Assembly (NCBI RefSeq): GCF_002283555.1
Contig: NZ_MVOI01000002.1
Location: forward strand, 62,001-126,000
Direction: 5' to 3'
DNA from: Rubrivirga sp. SAORIC476
GTDB lineage: Bacteria > Bacteroidota > Rhodothermia > Rhodothermales > Rubricoccaceae
Length of the DNA stretch: 64,000 bases
Within the stretch, counting starts at the first letter, position 1. Each line of letters starts with the position of its first letter. A program made the translations under genes and the position numbers. Below, piece after piece: positions 1-8,459 of the stretch. A model generated the notes under the pieces. That model ran no database searches. It had not been told where the DNA came from and saw nothing but the letters and a program-made list of their open reading frames with translations.

Positions 1-4
1 GAGA

Positions 5-478
5 TCAGGCGTCGCCATCGAGCGCGGACAGGATGGCGTCGAAGTCGGGCTGGAGACCCGCATTGTCGAGTACCTCGGCGTAGGCCAGCGTTCCGTCGGC
101 GTCGACCACGAACGCGGCGCGCTTCGAGATGCGGTCCAGGCCCATCGGCGTGAAGTCGTTGTCGTACTTCGCACCGTAGGCGGCCGAGACGCTCCCGTCG
201 TGGTCCGACAGCAGCCGGAACGGGAAGCCATTCACCTTCTTGAACTCGGCGAGGGCGAACGGCGAGTCGGTCGAGATGCCCACCACCTGAGCGCCGGTGT
301 TCGTGTAGCGCTCATAGTCGTTGCCGACGGTGTTCAGCTCGGTGGTGCAAACGCTGGTGAAGGCGCCCGGAAAGAACAGCAGCACGACAGGCCCGTCGGC
401 CTCGGAGAGCGTGAAGGGCTGGGTCGCGTCGTCGTAGAGGGTGAAGTCGGGGGCGGAGTCGCCCTGGGAGAGAGCCAT
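5..478 (-). CDS. Peroxiredoxin, AhpC/TSA family (1-Cys, AhpE-like)
   Basis: A 157-residue thioredoxin-fold peroxidase that would reduce hydroperoxides in the cytoplasm. The peroxidatic motif PGAFTSVCTTE is intact, with the peroxidatic Cys at residue 44 and its supporting Thr at 41. It is the only cysteine in the protein, so no resolving Cys is present and an external thiol must recycle it. This resembles AhpE and single-Cys BCP-type enzymes. The length is normal for the family. The gene is transcribed away from the permease behind it with a 96-bp gap. Assignment to the family is firm; the exact subfamily is inferred. Confidence 0.93.
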   Translation of the reverse strand: MALSQGDSAPDFTLYDDATQPFTLSEADGPVVLLFFPGAFTSVCTTELNTVGNDYERYTNTGAQVVGISTDSPFALAEFKKVNGFPFRLLSDHDGSVSAAYGAKYDNDFTPMGLDRISKRAAFVVDADGTLAYAEVLDNAGLQPDFDAILSALDGDA

Positions 479-574
479 GCGAGGAGGTAGAGAGAGGGAG
501 TCCGGCTACGTTCGTCTCCGTGCGCGGTTCGGAGTCGCGCACCTTATCCCCGCTCCCCGGCCCGGCCGATGGCC

Positions 575-1831
575 CTACCCGCCGAACCGGATGGTCCGCA
601 CCGGCTCCACGTTAGCCGCGACGCGTGCCGGGAGGTAAGCGGCGAGAACGCAGATTAGTATGGTTGCAATAACGGTCACGCCGATATCCAATCCACTCAT
701 CTCGATGGGAGCCCGGTCGAGGAAGTATGAGTCCTGCGGCAACCGGATGGGGGCGAACCGGGCCTGGATCGCCCCCAGTGCGACAGCCACTCCCGTCCCG
801 ATGGTGGCGCCGATCACGCCCACCATCAGCCCGAACACCAGAAACAGGCGCCGCACGGAGGACTGACTGGCGCCCATGGCGAGCACCGTCCCGATCTCGC
901 GCGCCTTCTCTAGAACCACCATCAGCAAGGCGCCGACGATGTTGAACGCGGCCACGATCACCAGGATGGAGATGACCAGGGGCACGATGCTCTGCTGGAG
1001 TTCGACCCACGCGAACAGGCCACGGTAGACCTCCTCGATGGGGCGAGCGTAGAGCGGCGGCCCCATGGTGTTGGTGACGGTCTCGGCCACCTCCTGTGCG
1101 TACGCCCGGTCGTCCAGGGTCAGGTCGAGGCGGGTGACTTCATCGGGGCCGTAGGCGAACAGGCCCCTCGCCACGTCGAGGTCGACGAAGGCGAACCGCT
1201 CGTCGAAGTCGCCCAGGCCCGTTTCGAAGACCCCCGCGACGTGGTACTGGCGCACGCGGGGCCGGGACTGGATCTGCCCGGAGCCGAGCCCTCGGGTCGA
1301 GTACGCCGTGATGCGGTCGCCGGGCCCGAGGCCGAGACTCTCGGCGAGACGGGCACCGAGCACCACGCCGGGGCGCCCGTCGGCATCGGGCGAGAGGTCG
1401 AAGGCTCCCACCTCGGTGCGCTCGGCGACGAACGGGAGGTCGTCCGGCCGGGTGCCCCACAGCAGGATGCCCTGCACCGTTTCGTTGCCCGACCCGCGAC
1501 TGCTCAGGAGCGCGAAGTCGACGAGCGCCGGGGCGACGTGCTCGACGTGGTCCAGCGCCGCGACGGCCTCGGCGAGGCTGTCGCCATGGACGAGCGGGTC
1601 GCCCAGGAAGGACTCCACCTGCACGTGCTGTCCGAAGCCCACGATCTTGGCCTCGATCTCGCGGCTGAAGCCCCGCACGATCATGAGCGCCAGCAGAAGC
1701 GCGCCCGTCCCGACGGCCACGCCACCGATTGCGGCCACGACGACAAACCGGAGGAAGCCGCGGCGCTCGTCGCGCCCCTGGGCCCCGCGGAGGTAGCGGA
1801 GAGCGAGCGTGCGTTCGAAGGGGCCGATCAT
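575..1831 (-). CDS. LolC/LolE-type ABC transporter permease (FtsX/MacB fold)
   Basis: A 418-residue inner-membrane permease of the lipoprotein-releasing type. One transmembrane segment follows the N-terminal basic stretch (about residues 25-50). A large periplasmic MacB-type core domain follows, and three transmembrane helices close the C-terminal third, which is the LolC/E topology. ATG at 1831 is preferred over a longer in-frame extension because that extension (to 1969) is low in recognisable protein and overlaps the promoter and start of pruA. The partner LolD ATPase is not in the window. The 3' end carries an AT-rich patch containing the 11-mer TGCAATAACGG (plus strand 665-675), read here as rare codons. 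Confidence 0.88.
   Translation of the reverse strand: MIGPFERTLALRYLRGAQGRDERRGFLRFVVVAAIGGVAVGTGALLLALMIVRGFSREIEAKIVGFGQHVQVESFLGDPLVHGDSLAEAVAALDHVEHVAPALVDFALLSSRGSGNETVQGILLWGTRPDDLPFVAERTEVGAFDLSPDADGRPGVVLGARLAESLGLGPGDRITAYSTRGLGSGQIQSRPRVRQYHVAGVFETGLGDFDERFAFVDLDVARGLFAYGPDEVTRLDLTLDDRAYAQEVAETVTNTMGPPLYARPIEEVYRGLFAWVELQQSIVPLVISILVIVAAFNIVGALLMVVLEKAREIGTVLAMGASQSSVRRLFLVFGLMVGVIGATIGTGVAVALGAIQARFAPIRLPQDSYFLDRAPIEMSGLDIGVTVIATILICVLAAYLPARVAANVEPVRTIRFGG
665..675 (+). repeat. 11-mer TGCAATAACGG, copy 1 of 4
   Basis: First of four identical copies of an AT-leaning 11-mer, all on the plus strand of this window. This copy lies inside the 3' part of the permease gene, antisense to it, and forces codons (gtt att gca) unlike the surrounding GC-rich usage. 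See the finding on this motif. Confidence 0.6.
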
Positions 1832-1900
1832 GGGGCGACGGGGGGACCCCACAAGATCGCTCCGCGGCGCGCCTTCGTCGGGGCTCCCCATCCGGCCTCC

Positions 1901-1908
1901 TATCTTGC
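1901..1908 (+). promoter_or_regulatory. -7 element TATCTTGC upstream of pruA
   Basis: Close match to the Bacteroidota -7 element TAnnTTTG, ending 23 nt before the pruA ATG. It supports the start at 1932 over the longer in-frame start at 1809, which would lie upstream of the promoter. No clear -33 element was found. Confidence 0.5.
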
Positions 1909-1931
1909 CCTTCCCTCGCTGCCCGACCCCT

Positions 1932-3572
1932 ATGCACAACGCGATCGCTTCCCCCCCCGCCGCCGTCAACGAGCCCGTCCGCAGCTATGCGCCGGGCAGT
2001 CCCGAGCGCGCCTCGCTCCGTTCCACGCTGATGACGATGCGTGGGGATGAAGTCGAGATCCTGCCCGTGATCGACGGCGTGCGCGTCGAGACGGGGCGCG
2101 TGGAAAGCATCCACCCGCCGCACGAACGCTCGCGCTCGCTGGGGACCTTCCAGAAGGCCCGCACGGAGGACGTCGAAGCCGCCATCCGGGGTGCCCTGGC
2201 GGCGAGGCACGACTGGGCCCGACTCGACTGGTCCGACCGCGCGGCGGTCTTCCTCAAAGCCGCCGACCTGCTGGCGGGCCCGTACCGCGACCGGATGAAC
2301 GCCGCCACGATGCTCGGGCAGTCCAAGAACCCGTACCAGGCCGAGATCGACGCCGCCTGCGAGATGGTGGACTTCTTCCGGTTCAACGTCCAGTTCTACC
2401 GCGAGATGATGGCCGAGCAGCCGATCTCCGCGCCCGGCATCTGGAACCGGACCGAGTACCGCCCCCTGGAGGGCTTCGTGTTCGCCGTCACGCCGTTCAA
2501 CTTCACCTCCATCGCCGCCAACCTGCCGACGGCCCCGGCGCTGCTCGGCAACACGGTCCTCTGGAAGCCGTCGCCGACGCAGACGTACTCGGCGCAGGTC
2601 ATCGTCGACCTGCTGGAAGAGGCCGGGATCCCGCCGGGCGTCATCCAGTTCCTCCCCGGCGACGGTGCGGACGTGGGCGACCCGGTCCTGGCCAGCGAGC
2701 ACCTCGCGGGGCTCCACTTCACCGGCTCGACGGCCACGTTCAACCACCTCTGGCGCGAGATCGGCAACAACCTCGACCACTACCGCGCCTACCCCCGTAT
2801 CGTCGGCGAGACGGGCGGCAAGGACTTCATCGTCGCCCACGAGAGCGCCGACCCGGACGCGGTGGCGACGGCCATCGTCCGCGGGTCGTTCGAGTACCAG
2901 GGGCAGAAGTGCTCCGCGGCCAGCCGGATCTACGTCGACCCCTCCATCTGGCCGGCTGTGCAGGAGTCGCTGGCGGCGCAGATGGCCGACATCACCGTAG
3001 GCCCGGTGGAGGACTTCTCCCACTTCGTCAACGCCGTCATCGACGAGCGGGCGTACGACAAGATCACGGGCTACATCGAACGCGCCAAGGCGGCCGACGA
3101 CGTCCAGGTGCTCCACGGCGGCGAGCACCGCAAGGACGACGGCTTCTTCATCGATCCGACGGTGCTGGTCGCCGACGACCCGGCCTACGAGACGATGGAG
3201 CAGGAGTTGTTTGGCCCCGTCGCCTCGGTGTTCGTGTCGGACCGGTCGTTCGACGACCTCCTCGACCTTGTCGACGCGACGAGCCCGTACGCGCTTACGG
3301 GGGCCGTTTTCGCGCAGGACCGCGCGGTGCTCGCCCACGCCACGGACCGTCTCGCGGACGCGGCGGGCAACTTCTACCTCAACGACAAGCCGACCGGCGC
3401 GGTCGTCGGGCAGCAGCCCTTCGGGGGGGCGCGAGGCTCCGGCACCAACGACAAGGCCGGCTCGAAGCTGAACCTGCTCCGCTGGGCGAGCCTGCGCTCG
3501 CTGAAGGAGACGTTCGTGCCGGCCACGCACTTCACGTACCCGTTCCTCGATACGGACGCGTCGGAGTCGTAG
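1932..3572 (+). CDS. pruA: 1-pyrroline-5-carboxylate dehydrogenase (L-glutamate gamma-semialdehyde dehydrogenase)
   Basis: A 546-residue aldehyde dehydrogenase that oxidises glutamate semialdehyde to glutamate in the second step of proline catabolism. Characteristic features are the NAD-binding segment around GSTATF, the GETGGKDF box that holds the general-base region, and the catalytic Cys327 in GQKCSAASR. The single-domain length of about 545 residues matches the stand-alone bacterial and eukaryotic type, not PutA fusions. The start is chosen at MHNAIAS, just after a -7 element. Proline dehydrogenase is not in the window. Confidence 0.95.
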   Translation: MHNAIASPPAAVNEPVRSYAPGSPERASLRSTLMTMRGDEVEILPVIDGVRVETGRVESIHPPHERSRSLGTFQKARTEDVEAAIRGALAARHDWARLDWSDRAAVFLKAADLLAGPYRDRMNAATMLGQSKNPYQAEIDAACEMVDFFRFNVQFYREMMAEQPISAPGIWNRTEYRPLEGFVFAVTPFNFTSIAANLPTAPALLGNTVLWKPSPTQTYSAQVIVDLLEEAGIPPGVIQFLPGDGADVGDPVLASEHLAGLHFTGSTATFNHLWREIGNNLDHYRAYPRIVGETGGKDFIVAHESADPDAVATAIVRGSFEYQGQKCSAASRIYVDPSIWPAVQESLAAQMADITVGPVEDFSHFVNAVIDERAYDKITGYIERAKAADDVQVLHGGEHRKDDGFFIDPTVLVADDPAYETMEQELFGPVASVFVSDRSFDDLLDLVDATSPYALTGAVFAQDRAVLAHATDRLADAAGNFYLNDKPTGAVVGQQPFGGARGSGTNDKAGSKLNLLRWASLRSLKETFVPATHFTYPFLDTDASES

Positions 3573-3605
3573 GCACCTGCGTCGCTCGGAGGACGTACAG
3601 CCACC

Positions 3606-4070
3606 ATGACCTTCCGAAGCATCCACTACCCCGGCGTCGTGTCCCGGCCGCTCCTCGCGCTACAGGCGCAGGCGCGGCCGGTCGCGCTGGCCCTGCTCGC
3701 CGTGATGACCGTCGGCCTGGCGGCGGCCCTCCAGGGCGAGAGCATCCTGTGGCCCTTCGTCGGAGGGACAGCGACCGCATACGTCATCGCCGCGGGGATC
3801 GGACAGAACCGGCTCGTCACGACGCCCGCGCAGGTGGACATCCGCGGGACGCACGCGGCGGTCCAGTCGATCTGGCAGGCGGCGTCCGAGGCGACCGAGG
3901 AGGACCTGCTCCCCGTGTTCTCGGCCCGGCTCCAGAACGGAGAACTGACCGTCGGTCTGGGCGACTCCGTCGTGTCCTTTCGCCCCGAGGACTGGCCTGC
4001 GTTCGACGAGCTGGTCCAGGCGTTCCGGGGCGCGGCCCGGCAGAGCGAGGCCCTCTACGCGGGGGGATGA
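3606..4070 (+). CDS. Hypothetical membrane protein
   Basis: A 154-residue protein with two adjacent hydrophobic segments (about residues 24-42 and 46-64) followed by a soluble C-terminal domain of about 85 residues with conserved-looking aromatic and acidic patches ([12 protein letters not shown]). A purine-rich stretch (cggagga) lies 10-15 nt upstream of the ATG. It follows pruA by 33 bp and overlaps the next small gene by four bases, so the two are probably co-translated. The family is not recognised. The topology suggests a short membrane anchor with a cytoplasmic domain. Confidence 0.65.
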   Translation: MTFRSIHYPGVVSRPLLALQAQARPVALALLAVMTVGLAAALQGESILWPFVGGTATAYVIAAGIGQNRLVTTPAQVDIRGTHAAVQSIWQAASEATEEDLLPVFSARLQNGELTVGLGDSVVSFRPEDWPAFDELVQAFRGAARQSEALYAGG

Positions 4071-4285
4071 ATCCATCGAGTCGACCGAGTCTTCGCGAGC
4101 CTGACCTTCCCTTCCCGGAGGAGTCACGGGCGAGAAAAGCTGGGCCACAATGCAATAACGGAATATCGAGTTCGGGCGACTACTGGAACTACTGCCCGAA
4201 CTGTTCGAGCCGTCTGGTCGACCACCGCTGCAAGCGGATCTGCACGCGCTGTCACTACTACCTCTCGTGTAGTGACTTCGACTGA
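4067..4285 (+). CDS. Small zinc-ribbon protein
   Basis: A 72-residue protein whose C-terminal half holds two CxxC-type knuckles: CPNC at residues 43-46 and CTRC at 59-62, followed by HYYLSCSDF. This resembles a widespread family of tiny zinc-ribbon proteins with the pattern CPxC...CxxC(G/H)YxxSCSD, whose function I do not know. The ATG overlaps the stop of the upstream gene (ATGA), indicating translational coupling. The N-terminal 30 residues are low in recognisable structure and the true start could be later. Base composition is noticeably more AT-rich than the neighbours, and the gene contains one copy of the repeated 11-mer. Confidence 0.72.
   Translation: MNPSSRPSLREPDLPFPEESRARKAGPQCNNGISSSGDYWNYCPNCSSRLVDHRCKRICTRCHYYLSCSDFD
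4151..4161 (+). repeat. 11-mer TGCAATAACGG, copy 2 of 4
   Basis: Second copy, inside the small zinc-ribbon gene in its coding direction, where it encodes Cys-Asn-Asn-Gly using AT-rich codons. Confidence 0.6.
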
Positions 4286-4288
4286 GCC

Positions 4289-5095
4289 TCAGCCCTCGGG
4301 CAGCTTGAAGAGCCGACGGGCGGTGGCGGTCGTGACGCGCGCCACTTCGTCCACCGTGAGGCCGCGCACCTCGGCGAGGCGCTGGGCGACCAGCGGCACG
4401 TAGGCCGGTTCGTTGCGGGTGCCCCGATGCGGGGTCGGAGCGAGATACGGGCCATCGGTTTCGAGGACGATCCGGTCCAGGGGGATGCCGTCGATGGCGT
4501 CGGCCACGCCCGCGTTCTTGAACGTGAGCGTGCCGCCCAGGCCGACGTGGAAGCCGAGATCGAGGACGTCGGCGGCCAGCCACTCTGGCCCCCCGAAGCA
4601 ATGAAAAACGCCGGTCAGCGGGCCCAGCCCTTCCGATTTCACGTCGCGGAGGATGCGAACGAGGTCGCGAGAGCAGTCCTCCCTCCCCTGCTTGTCTCGG
4701 TTGTGCAGCACCAGCGGGAGGTCGTAGATCGCAGCGAGGCGGGCGTGGGCACGAAGCGAGTCCTGCTGGAGGTCGACGTGGTCCGTGCTCCAGTAGTAGT
4801 CCAGACCCGTTTCGCCGATGGCGACGATGGACGGCTTATGCAATAACGGCTCAATCTGATCGAAGGCATCTGCTGCCTCCTCGGCGAGGTAGGTCGGGTG
4901 CAGTCCCGCCATCACGAACACGCCGAGATGGCGCTCGGCCAGCGCCAGCGAGGCATGGATCGACGCGATGTCGACGGCAGGAAGGATGAGTTGGGTGACG
5001 CCGGCCTCCGCAGCACGGGCGACGACGGCGTCGCGATCGGCGTCGTAGGCCGTGGCGTAGAGGTGGACGTGGGTGTCGACGAGGGATTCGGGCAT
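4289..5095 (-). CDS. tatD: TatD-family metal-dependent hydrolase (DNase)
   Basis: A 268-residue TIM-barrel metallohydrolase. The N-terminal metal motif DTHVHL, the central GETGLDYYW, the HNRD segment and the late ETDGPYLAP motif define the TatD/YcfH family, whose members act as 3'-5' exonucleases and AP endonucleases or D-aminoacyl-related hydrolases. The ATG at 5095 (MPESLVDTHVHL) is the standard start position for the family; the longer upstream reading frame overlaps the divergent histidine kinase. It is convergent with the small zinc-ribbon gene, with only 3 bp between the stops. It contains copy 3 of the 11-mer in its middle. Confidence 0.92.
   Translation of the reverse strand: MPESLVDTHVHLYATAYDADRDAVVARAAEAGVTQLILPAVDIASIHASLALAERHLGVFVMAGLHPTYLAEEAADAFDQIEPLLHKPSIVAIGETGLDYYWSTDHVDLQQDSLRAHARLAAIYDLPLVLHNRDKQGREDCSRDLVRILRDVKSEGLGPLTGVFHCFGGPEWLAADVLDLGFHVGLGGTLTFKNAGVADAIDGIPLDRIVLETDGPYLAPTPHRGTRNEPAYVPLVAQRLAEVRGLTVDEVARVTTATARRLFKLPEG
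4839..4849 (+). repeat. 11-mer TGCAATAACGG, copy 3 of 4
   Basis: Third copy, antisense within tatD. In the gene it reads as Pro-Leu-Leu-His with codons tta and ttg, which are rare in this genome. It shares the downstream bases CTCAA with copy 4 after one optional G. Confidence 0.6.
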
Positions 5096-5132
5096 GCCTC
5101 TGCGACGCGTGATCGGCGGCCTAGATTCCGGC

Positions 5133-7580
5133 ATGCTTCGCGCCCCCCGTCCATGGCTCGCCCGCGGGCTGGCCCTGGCCCTCGCCGGGCTGGCGCTGCT
5201 GCCGCTCGTCTCGCTGGCCGTCAGCTGGGCCGAGTACCTGCGCGACGTGGGGCTGCCGCTGACCGAGACGACAGCACTCGGGTTCGACGGGGTGCGCTGG
5301 GAGGATGCGAACGGCCGCGTCGTGGCGCAGTATGTGCTCCCAAACGCCGCAGGCGACCGGGCGGGCGTTTTCGAAGGCGACGTGCTGACGGCGATCGATT
5401 TCCTGGAGGTCCGCACGGCGGACGAGGCCCGTCGCCAGTCGGAGCGCGCGACGGGCACCGTGCTGACCTACGGCCTGGAGCGGGGCGGCGCGATGCGCAC
5501 GGCCGACATCCGCGTGGAGCGATATCCCACGTTCCTCTACCCGCTCAGCACGGCCCTCTGGGTGACGACGGGATGGGCGTTCGGTGTCGTGCTGCTACTC
5601 CACCTGCTCGCGTACCTCACGGTCGCCCCCCTCGCTCCCCGGAGCCGACGGGCGTTGCGCTCGAAGCATCTCATCGGCGCAGCCCTGCTATGGGTCGGGG
5701 TGCAAGCGATGCGGTGGCTCTGGGTGACCGTGTTCGGCCCGCCCCCCGCCGTGCCAACCCCCGGCCGCGCCGTGTTCGACGCCATGACGCTGGTCGCCAT
5801 CGCGGGGTGGCTGGCCTACCCGGCGCTGCTGCTCGATCAGAGCCTCCGGACCCGCAGCGGCATGATCGGGCTGGGGCGCGCACGGGGCCTGCTCGCCATC
5901 CCTGCGATCGTGCTCGGGGCGGGCGTCCTCACGGCGACCCTGGCGGGACACGCGGGCCCTCTCCCCCCCGATGCATTCGCGGTCCCGATCCTGTTCTACG
6001 TCTGCGTCTATGTCGCCGCAGCGACCGGCTTCGTGGTCCTGGACGCACGACGTGGGTCCGACGAACCCGGCCAGCGCTGGAGCCGGGTCGGGAGCGCGCT
6101 CGTGTGCCTGGCCGCGGTGGTCGGCGCCGTGATCGTGCTGACGCGGCTCGGGCCGGGGCCGCGGGAGGCCGAGATCGTGACGGCGTGGTTCGTGCTCGCC
6201 TTCCAGCTGTTCTCGCTGCTGCCCGTCGCCCTGGTCTCGTTCTCCACGCTTCGGTACGGCCCGTTCGACGCGCTGCTGATGAAGAGCGTCGCGACGATCT
6301 CGCTGCTCACCCTCTCCTTCGGAGTGATCGTGCTCGGCTCGGCATTCCTGGACCTCGTCCTGCCGGGCGGATCGCACCCCCTCGCCCTGGGCATGCTGGT
6401 GGTGATCCTGATCCTGCTCGCCGAGCGCGCCACGCCCGCGTTGCGGACAGCCATCGAGCGGACCCTCCAGACGCAGCGACAACGGGCACGGCGTCGGCTC
6501 GACCGCTTTGGGGACCAGATCGGCGCGTTCCTCGACGTGGACGCGCTCGCGCACGGTGCCGCCGAGGCGTTGGGCGACGCCTTGAGCGTTCGGTCCGCCG
6601 TCGTGTTCTTGTTGGCCGCGCGGGGCACCCCCGACGAGCGCTGGGTGGAGGCCCGGTTCCAGCCTGAGCCGCCTTCGTTCACCCAGGCCGAGTTGGGCCG
6701 GGTCTGGGCACGGCTCCGCGAGGAAGGCCGCGTGTGGTCCCGCAACGAGGAGTTGAACGAGGCGGACCTCCCGGCGGGGATCTCGACCCACCTCGCCCGC
6801 CTCGGGGCTGCGCTCGCGGTCCCCGTGATCACCGGTCGAGGAACGCCCGTGGGCCTCCTCGTGCTGGGCCGGAAGGCGCGGCGGCTGGCCGTCTACAACA
6901 CCGAGGACGTCGCACAGCTTCGGTCGCTGGCGGCGCAACTCGCCCTCGCTATCGAACGCCTTCGCCTGGTCGACCGCGAACTCGCCTTGATCCGCCAGAC
7001 CTCTGAGGCCGAAATGGCGGCCCTCCGGGCGCAGATCAACCCCCACTTCCTGTTCAACGCCCTCAACACGGTCGCCGCGCTCATCCGCGACCGCCCCGAC
7101 CACGCCGAGGCGACCGTGGAGCACCTCGCGGGCCTCTTCCGCGACGTGCTGACGGCCAGCGGTCAGGCGCTCGTGCCGCTCCGCGACGAGCTTCGCCTCG
7201 TCCGCCGCTATCTGTTCGTCGAAGAAGCACGATTCGGTGACGCCCTCACGGTGACCGTCGAGACCGCGCCCGAGGCCGACGACGTGCCGGTGCCCGCCTT
7301 CGCCGTCCAAACGCTGGTGGAGAACGCCGTCAAGCACGGCATCGAACGCAAGCGCGGCGGCGGCTCCGTGACGGTGCACGCTCGGCGAGCGGCGGATCAC
7401 CTGACAGTGACGGTCCGTGATACGGGCGTCGGGCTCGGGCCCGCAGGCGCCACGTTCGGCGTCGGGCTGAGCAACGTCCGCGACCGCCTCGACCTGCTCT
7501 ACGGCGACGCCGCCACCCTGACCGTCGACCCCCAGGACGACGGCGTCCTCGCCACTCTCCATCTGCCCCTCTCCCCATGA
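5133..7580 (+). CDS. Membrane sensor histidine kinase, LytS-type, with PDZ-like and GAF domains
   Basis: An 815-residue sensor kinase. An N-terminal transmembrane helix (about residues 10-32) is followed by a PDZ-like domain of about 100 residues, then eight to nine transmembrane helices (about 145-450), a GAF-like domain (about 480-620), and the kinase core. The phospho-acceptor region is NPHFLFN with His638, which defines the LytS/YehU (His_kinase) class. The ATPase N box is VENAVKHGI, followed by glycine-rich G boxes. The start at 5133 (MLRAPRPW) avoids extensive overlap with tatD. The stop overlaps the next start (ATGA), so kinase and regulator form one translational unit. Confidence 0.88.
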   Translation: MLRAPRPWLARGLALALAGLALLPLVSLAVSWAEYLRDVGLPLTETTALGFDGVRWEDANGRVVAQYVLPNAAGDRAGVFEGDVLTAIDFLEVRTADEARRQSERATGTVLTYGLERGGAMRTADIRVERYPTFLYPLSTALWVTTGWAFGVVLLLHLLAYLTVAPLAPRSRRALRSKHLIGAALLWVGVQAMRWLWVTVFGPPPAVPTPGRAVFDAMTLVAIAGWLAYPALLLDQSLRTRSGMIGLGRARGLLAIPAIVLGAGVLTATLAGHAGPLPPDAFAVPILFYVCVYVAAATGFVVLDARRGSDEPGQRWSRVGSALVCLAAVVGAVIVLTRLGPGPREAEIVTAWFVLAFQLFSLLPVALVSFSTLRYGPFDALLMKSVATISLLTLSFGVIVLGSAFLDLVLPGGSHPLALGMLVVILILLAERATPALRTAIERTLQTQRQRARRRLDRFGDQIGAFLDVDALAHGAAEALGDALSVRSAVVFLLAARGTPDERWVEARFQPEPPSFTQAELGRVWARLREEGRVWSRNEELNEADLPAGISTHLARLGAALAVPVITGRGTPVGLLVLGRKARRLAVYNTEDVAQLRSLAAQLALAIERLRLVDRELALIRQTSEAEMAALRAQINPHFLFNALNTVAALIRDRPDHAEATVEHLAGLFRDVLTASGQALVPLRDELRLVRRYLFVEEARFGDALTVTVETAPEADDVPVPAFAVQTLVENAVKHGIERKRGGGSVTVHARRAADHLTVTVRDTGVGLGPAGATFGVGLSNVRDRLDLLYGDAATLTVDPQDDGVLATLHLPLSP

Positions 7581-8380
7581 GCGCCCTCCGCGTCCTGATC
7601 GTCGACGATGAAGCCCCTGCCCGCTCGCGGATGCGCCGCCTGCTCGAGCCCTACGTCGAGGCGGGCCGCCTCGGCCCCGTCGACGAGGCCGCCGATGGCG
7701 TGGAGGCGGTCGAGATCTTGACGGCCGAGGCCTACGACCTCGCCTTCCTTGATGTGCGGATGCCGGAGGTGGACGGCTTCGGCGTCATCGAGCGCCTGCC
7801 GCCCGGCCAACGGCCCGACGTGGTGTTCACGACGGCCTACGACGAGTATGCCCTCCAGGCGTTCGACGCCAACGCGACCGACTACCTCCTCAAGCCCCTC
7901 AGCGCCGAGCGGCTGGATGTCGCCATCGAGCGCGTGGAGTCCCGCCGTCGCGACGGCGACGACACCGACGCGCGGCTGGCGGACCTGCTCGACACCCTCG
8001 ACGAGGTCGTGCCGTCGCCTGCTCCCGGTGGGCCTCCCATCGAGCGGTTCACGGTCCAGGGGCGCGACCGGCTCCTGATCGTCGAGGCGGCGGAGGTGGT
8101 CGCAGCAGAGGTGCACGACGGGATCACGAGCCTCTACGTTCGCAACGACGGGCCGACGCTCCAACGGCACATCGTCGCCTTCACGCTAGATGCGCTGGAG
8201 AGCCGCCTCGACCCGGATCAGTTCATGCGCGTCCACCGCAACGCACTCGTCCGTCTCGGGGCCATTCAGGAGATGATTCCGTGGTTCTCGGGGCGCTACA
8301 AGCTGGTCCTGACCGGCGGGCACGAGGTGACGGCGAGCCGAGCCCGATCCCGGGATCTGCGCGGACGGCTCACTCTGTAA
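7577..8380 (+). CDS. LytTR-family DNA-binding response regulator
   Basis: A 267-residue response regulator. The receiver domain (residues 1-120) has the acidic pocket Asp10/Asp11, phospho-acceptor Asp59 in FLDVRMPEVDG and Lys in LLKPL. The C-terminal LytTR domain (about residues 155-265) carries the FMRVHRNALV and SGRYKLVL signatures. This is the usual partner of LytS-type kinases, and its overlap with the upstream kinase gene by four bases supports pairing. Target genes cannot be told from sequence; the cell-wall-related SpoIID gene 79 bp downstream is one candidate, by position only. Confidence 0.93.
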   Translation: MSALRVLIVDDEAPARSRMRRLLEPYVEAGRLGPVDEAADGVEAVEILTAEAYDLAFLDVRMPEVDGFGVIERLPPGQRPDVVFTTAYDEYALQAFDANATDYLLKPLSAERLDVAIERVESRRRDGDDTDARLADLLDTLDEVVPSPAPGGPPIERFTVQGRDRLLIVEAAEVVAAEVHDGITSLYVRNDGPTLQRHIVAFTLDALESRLDPDQFMRVHRNALVRLGAIQEMIPWFSGRYKLVLTGGHEVTASRARSRDLRGRLTL

Positions 8381-8459
8381 TCCGACCGTTCCCTTTCTCC
8401 CGGTCGATTGCGGCGGGGCGCGCGTTTCCCGATTCCTTGGGGACCACCACGTCCCTGCG

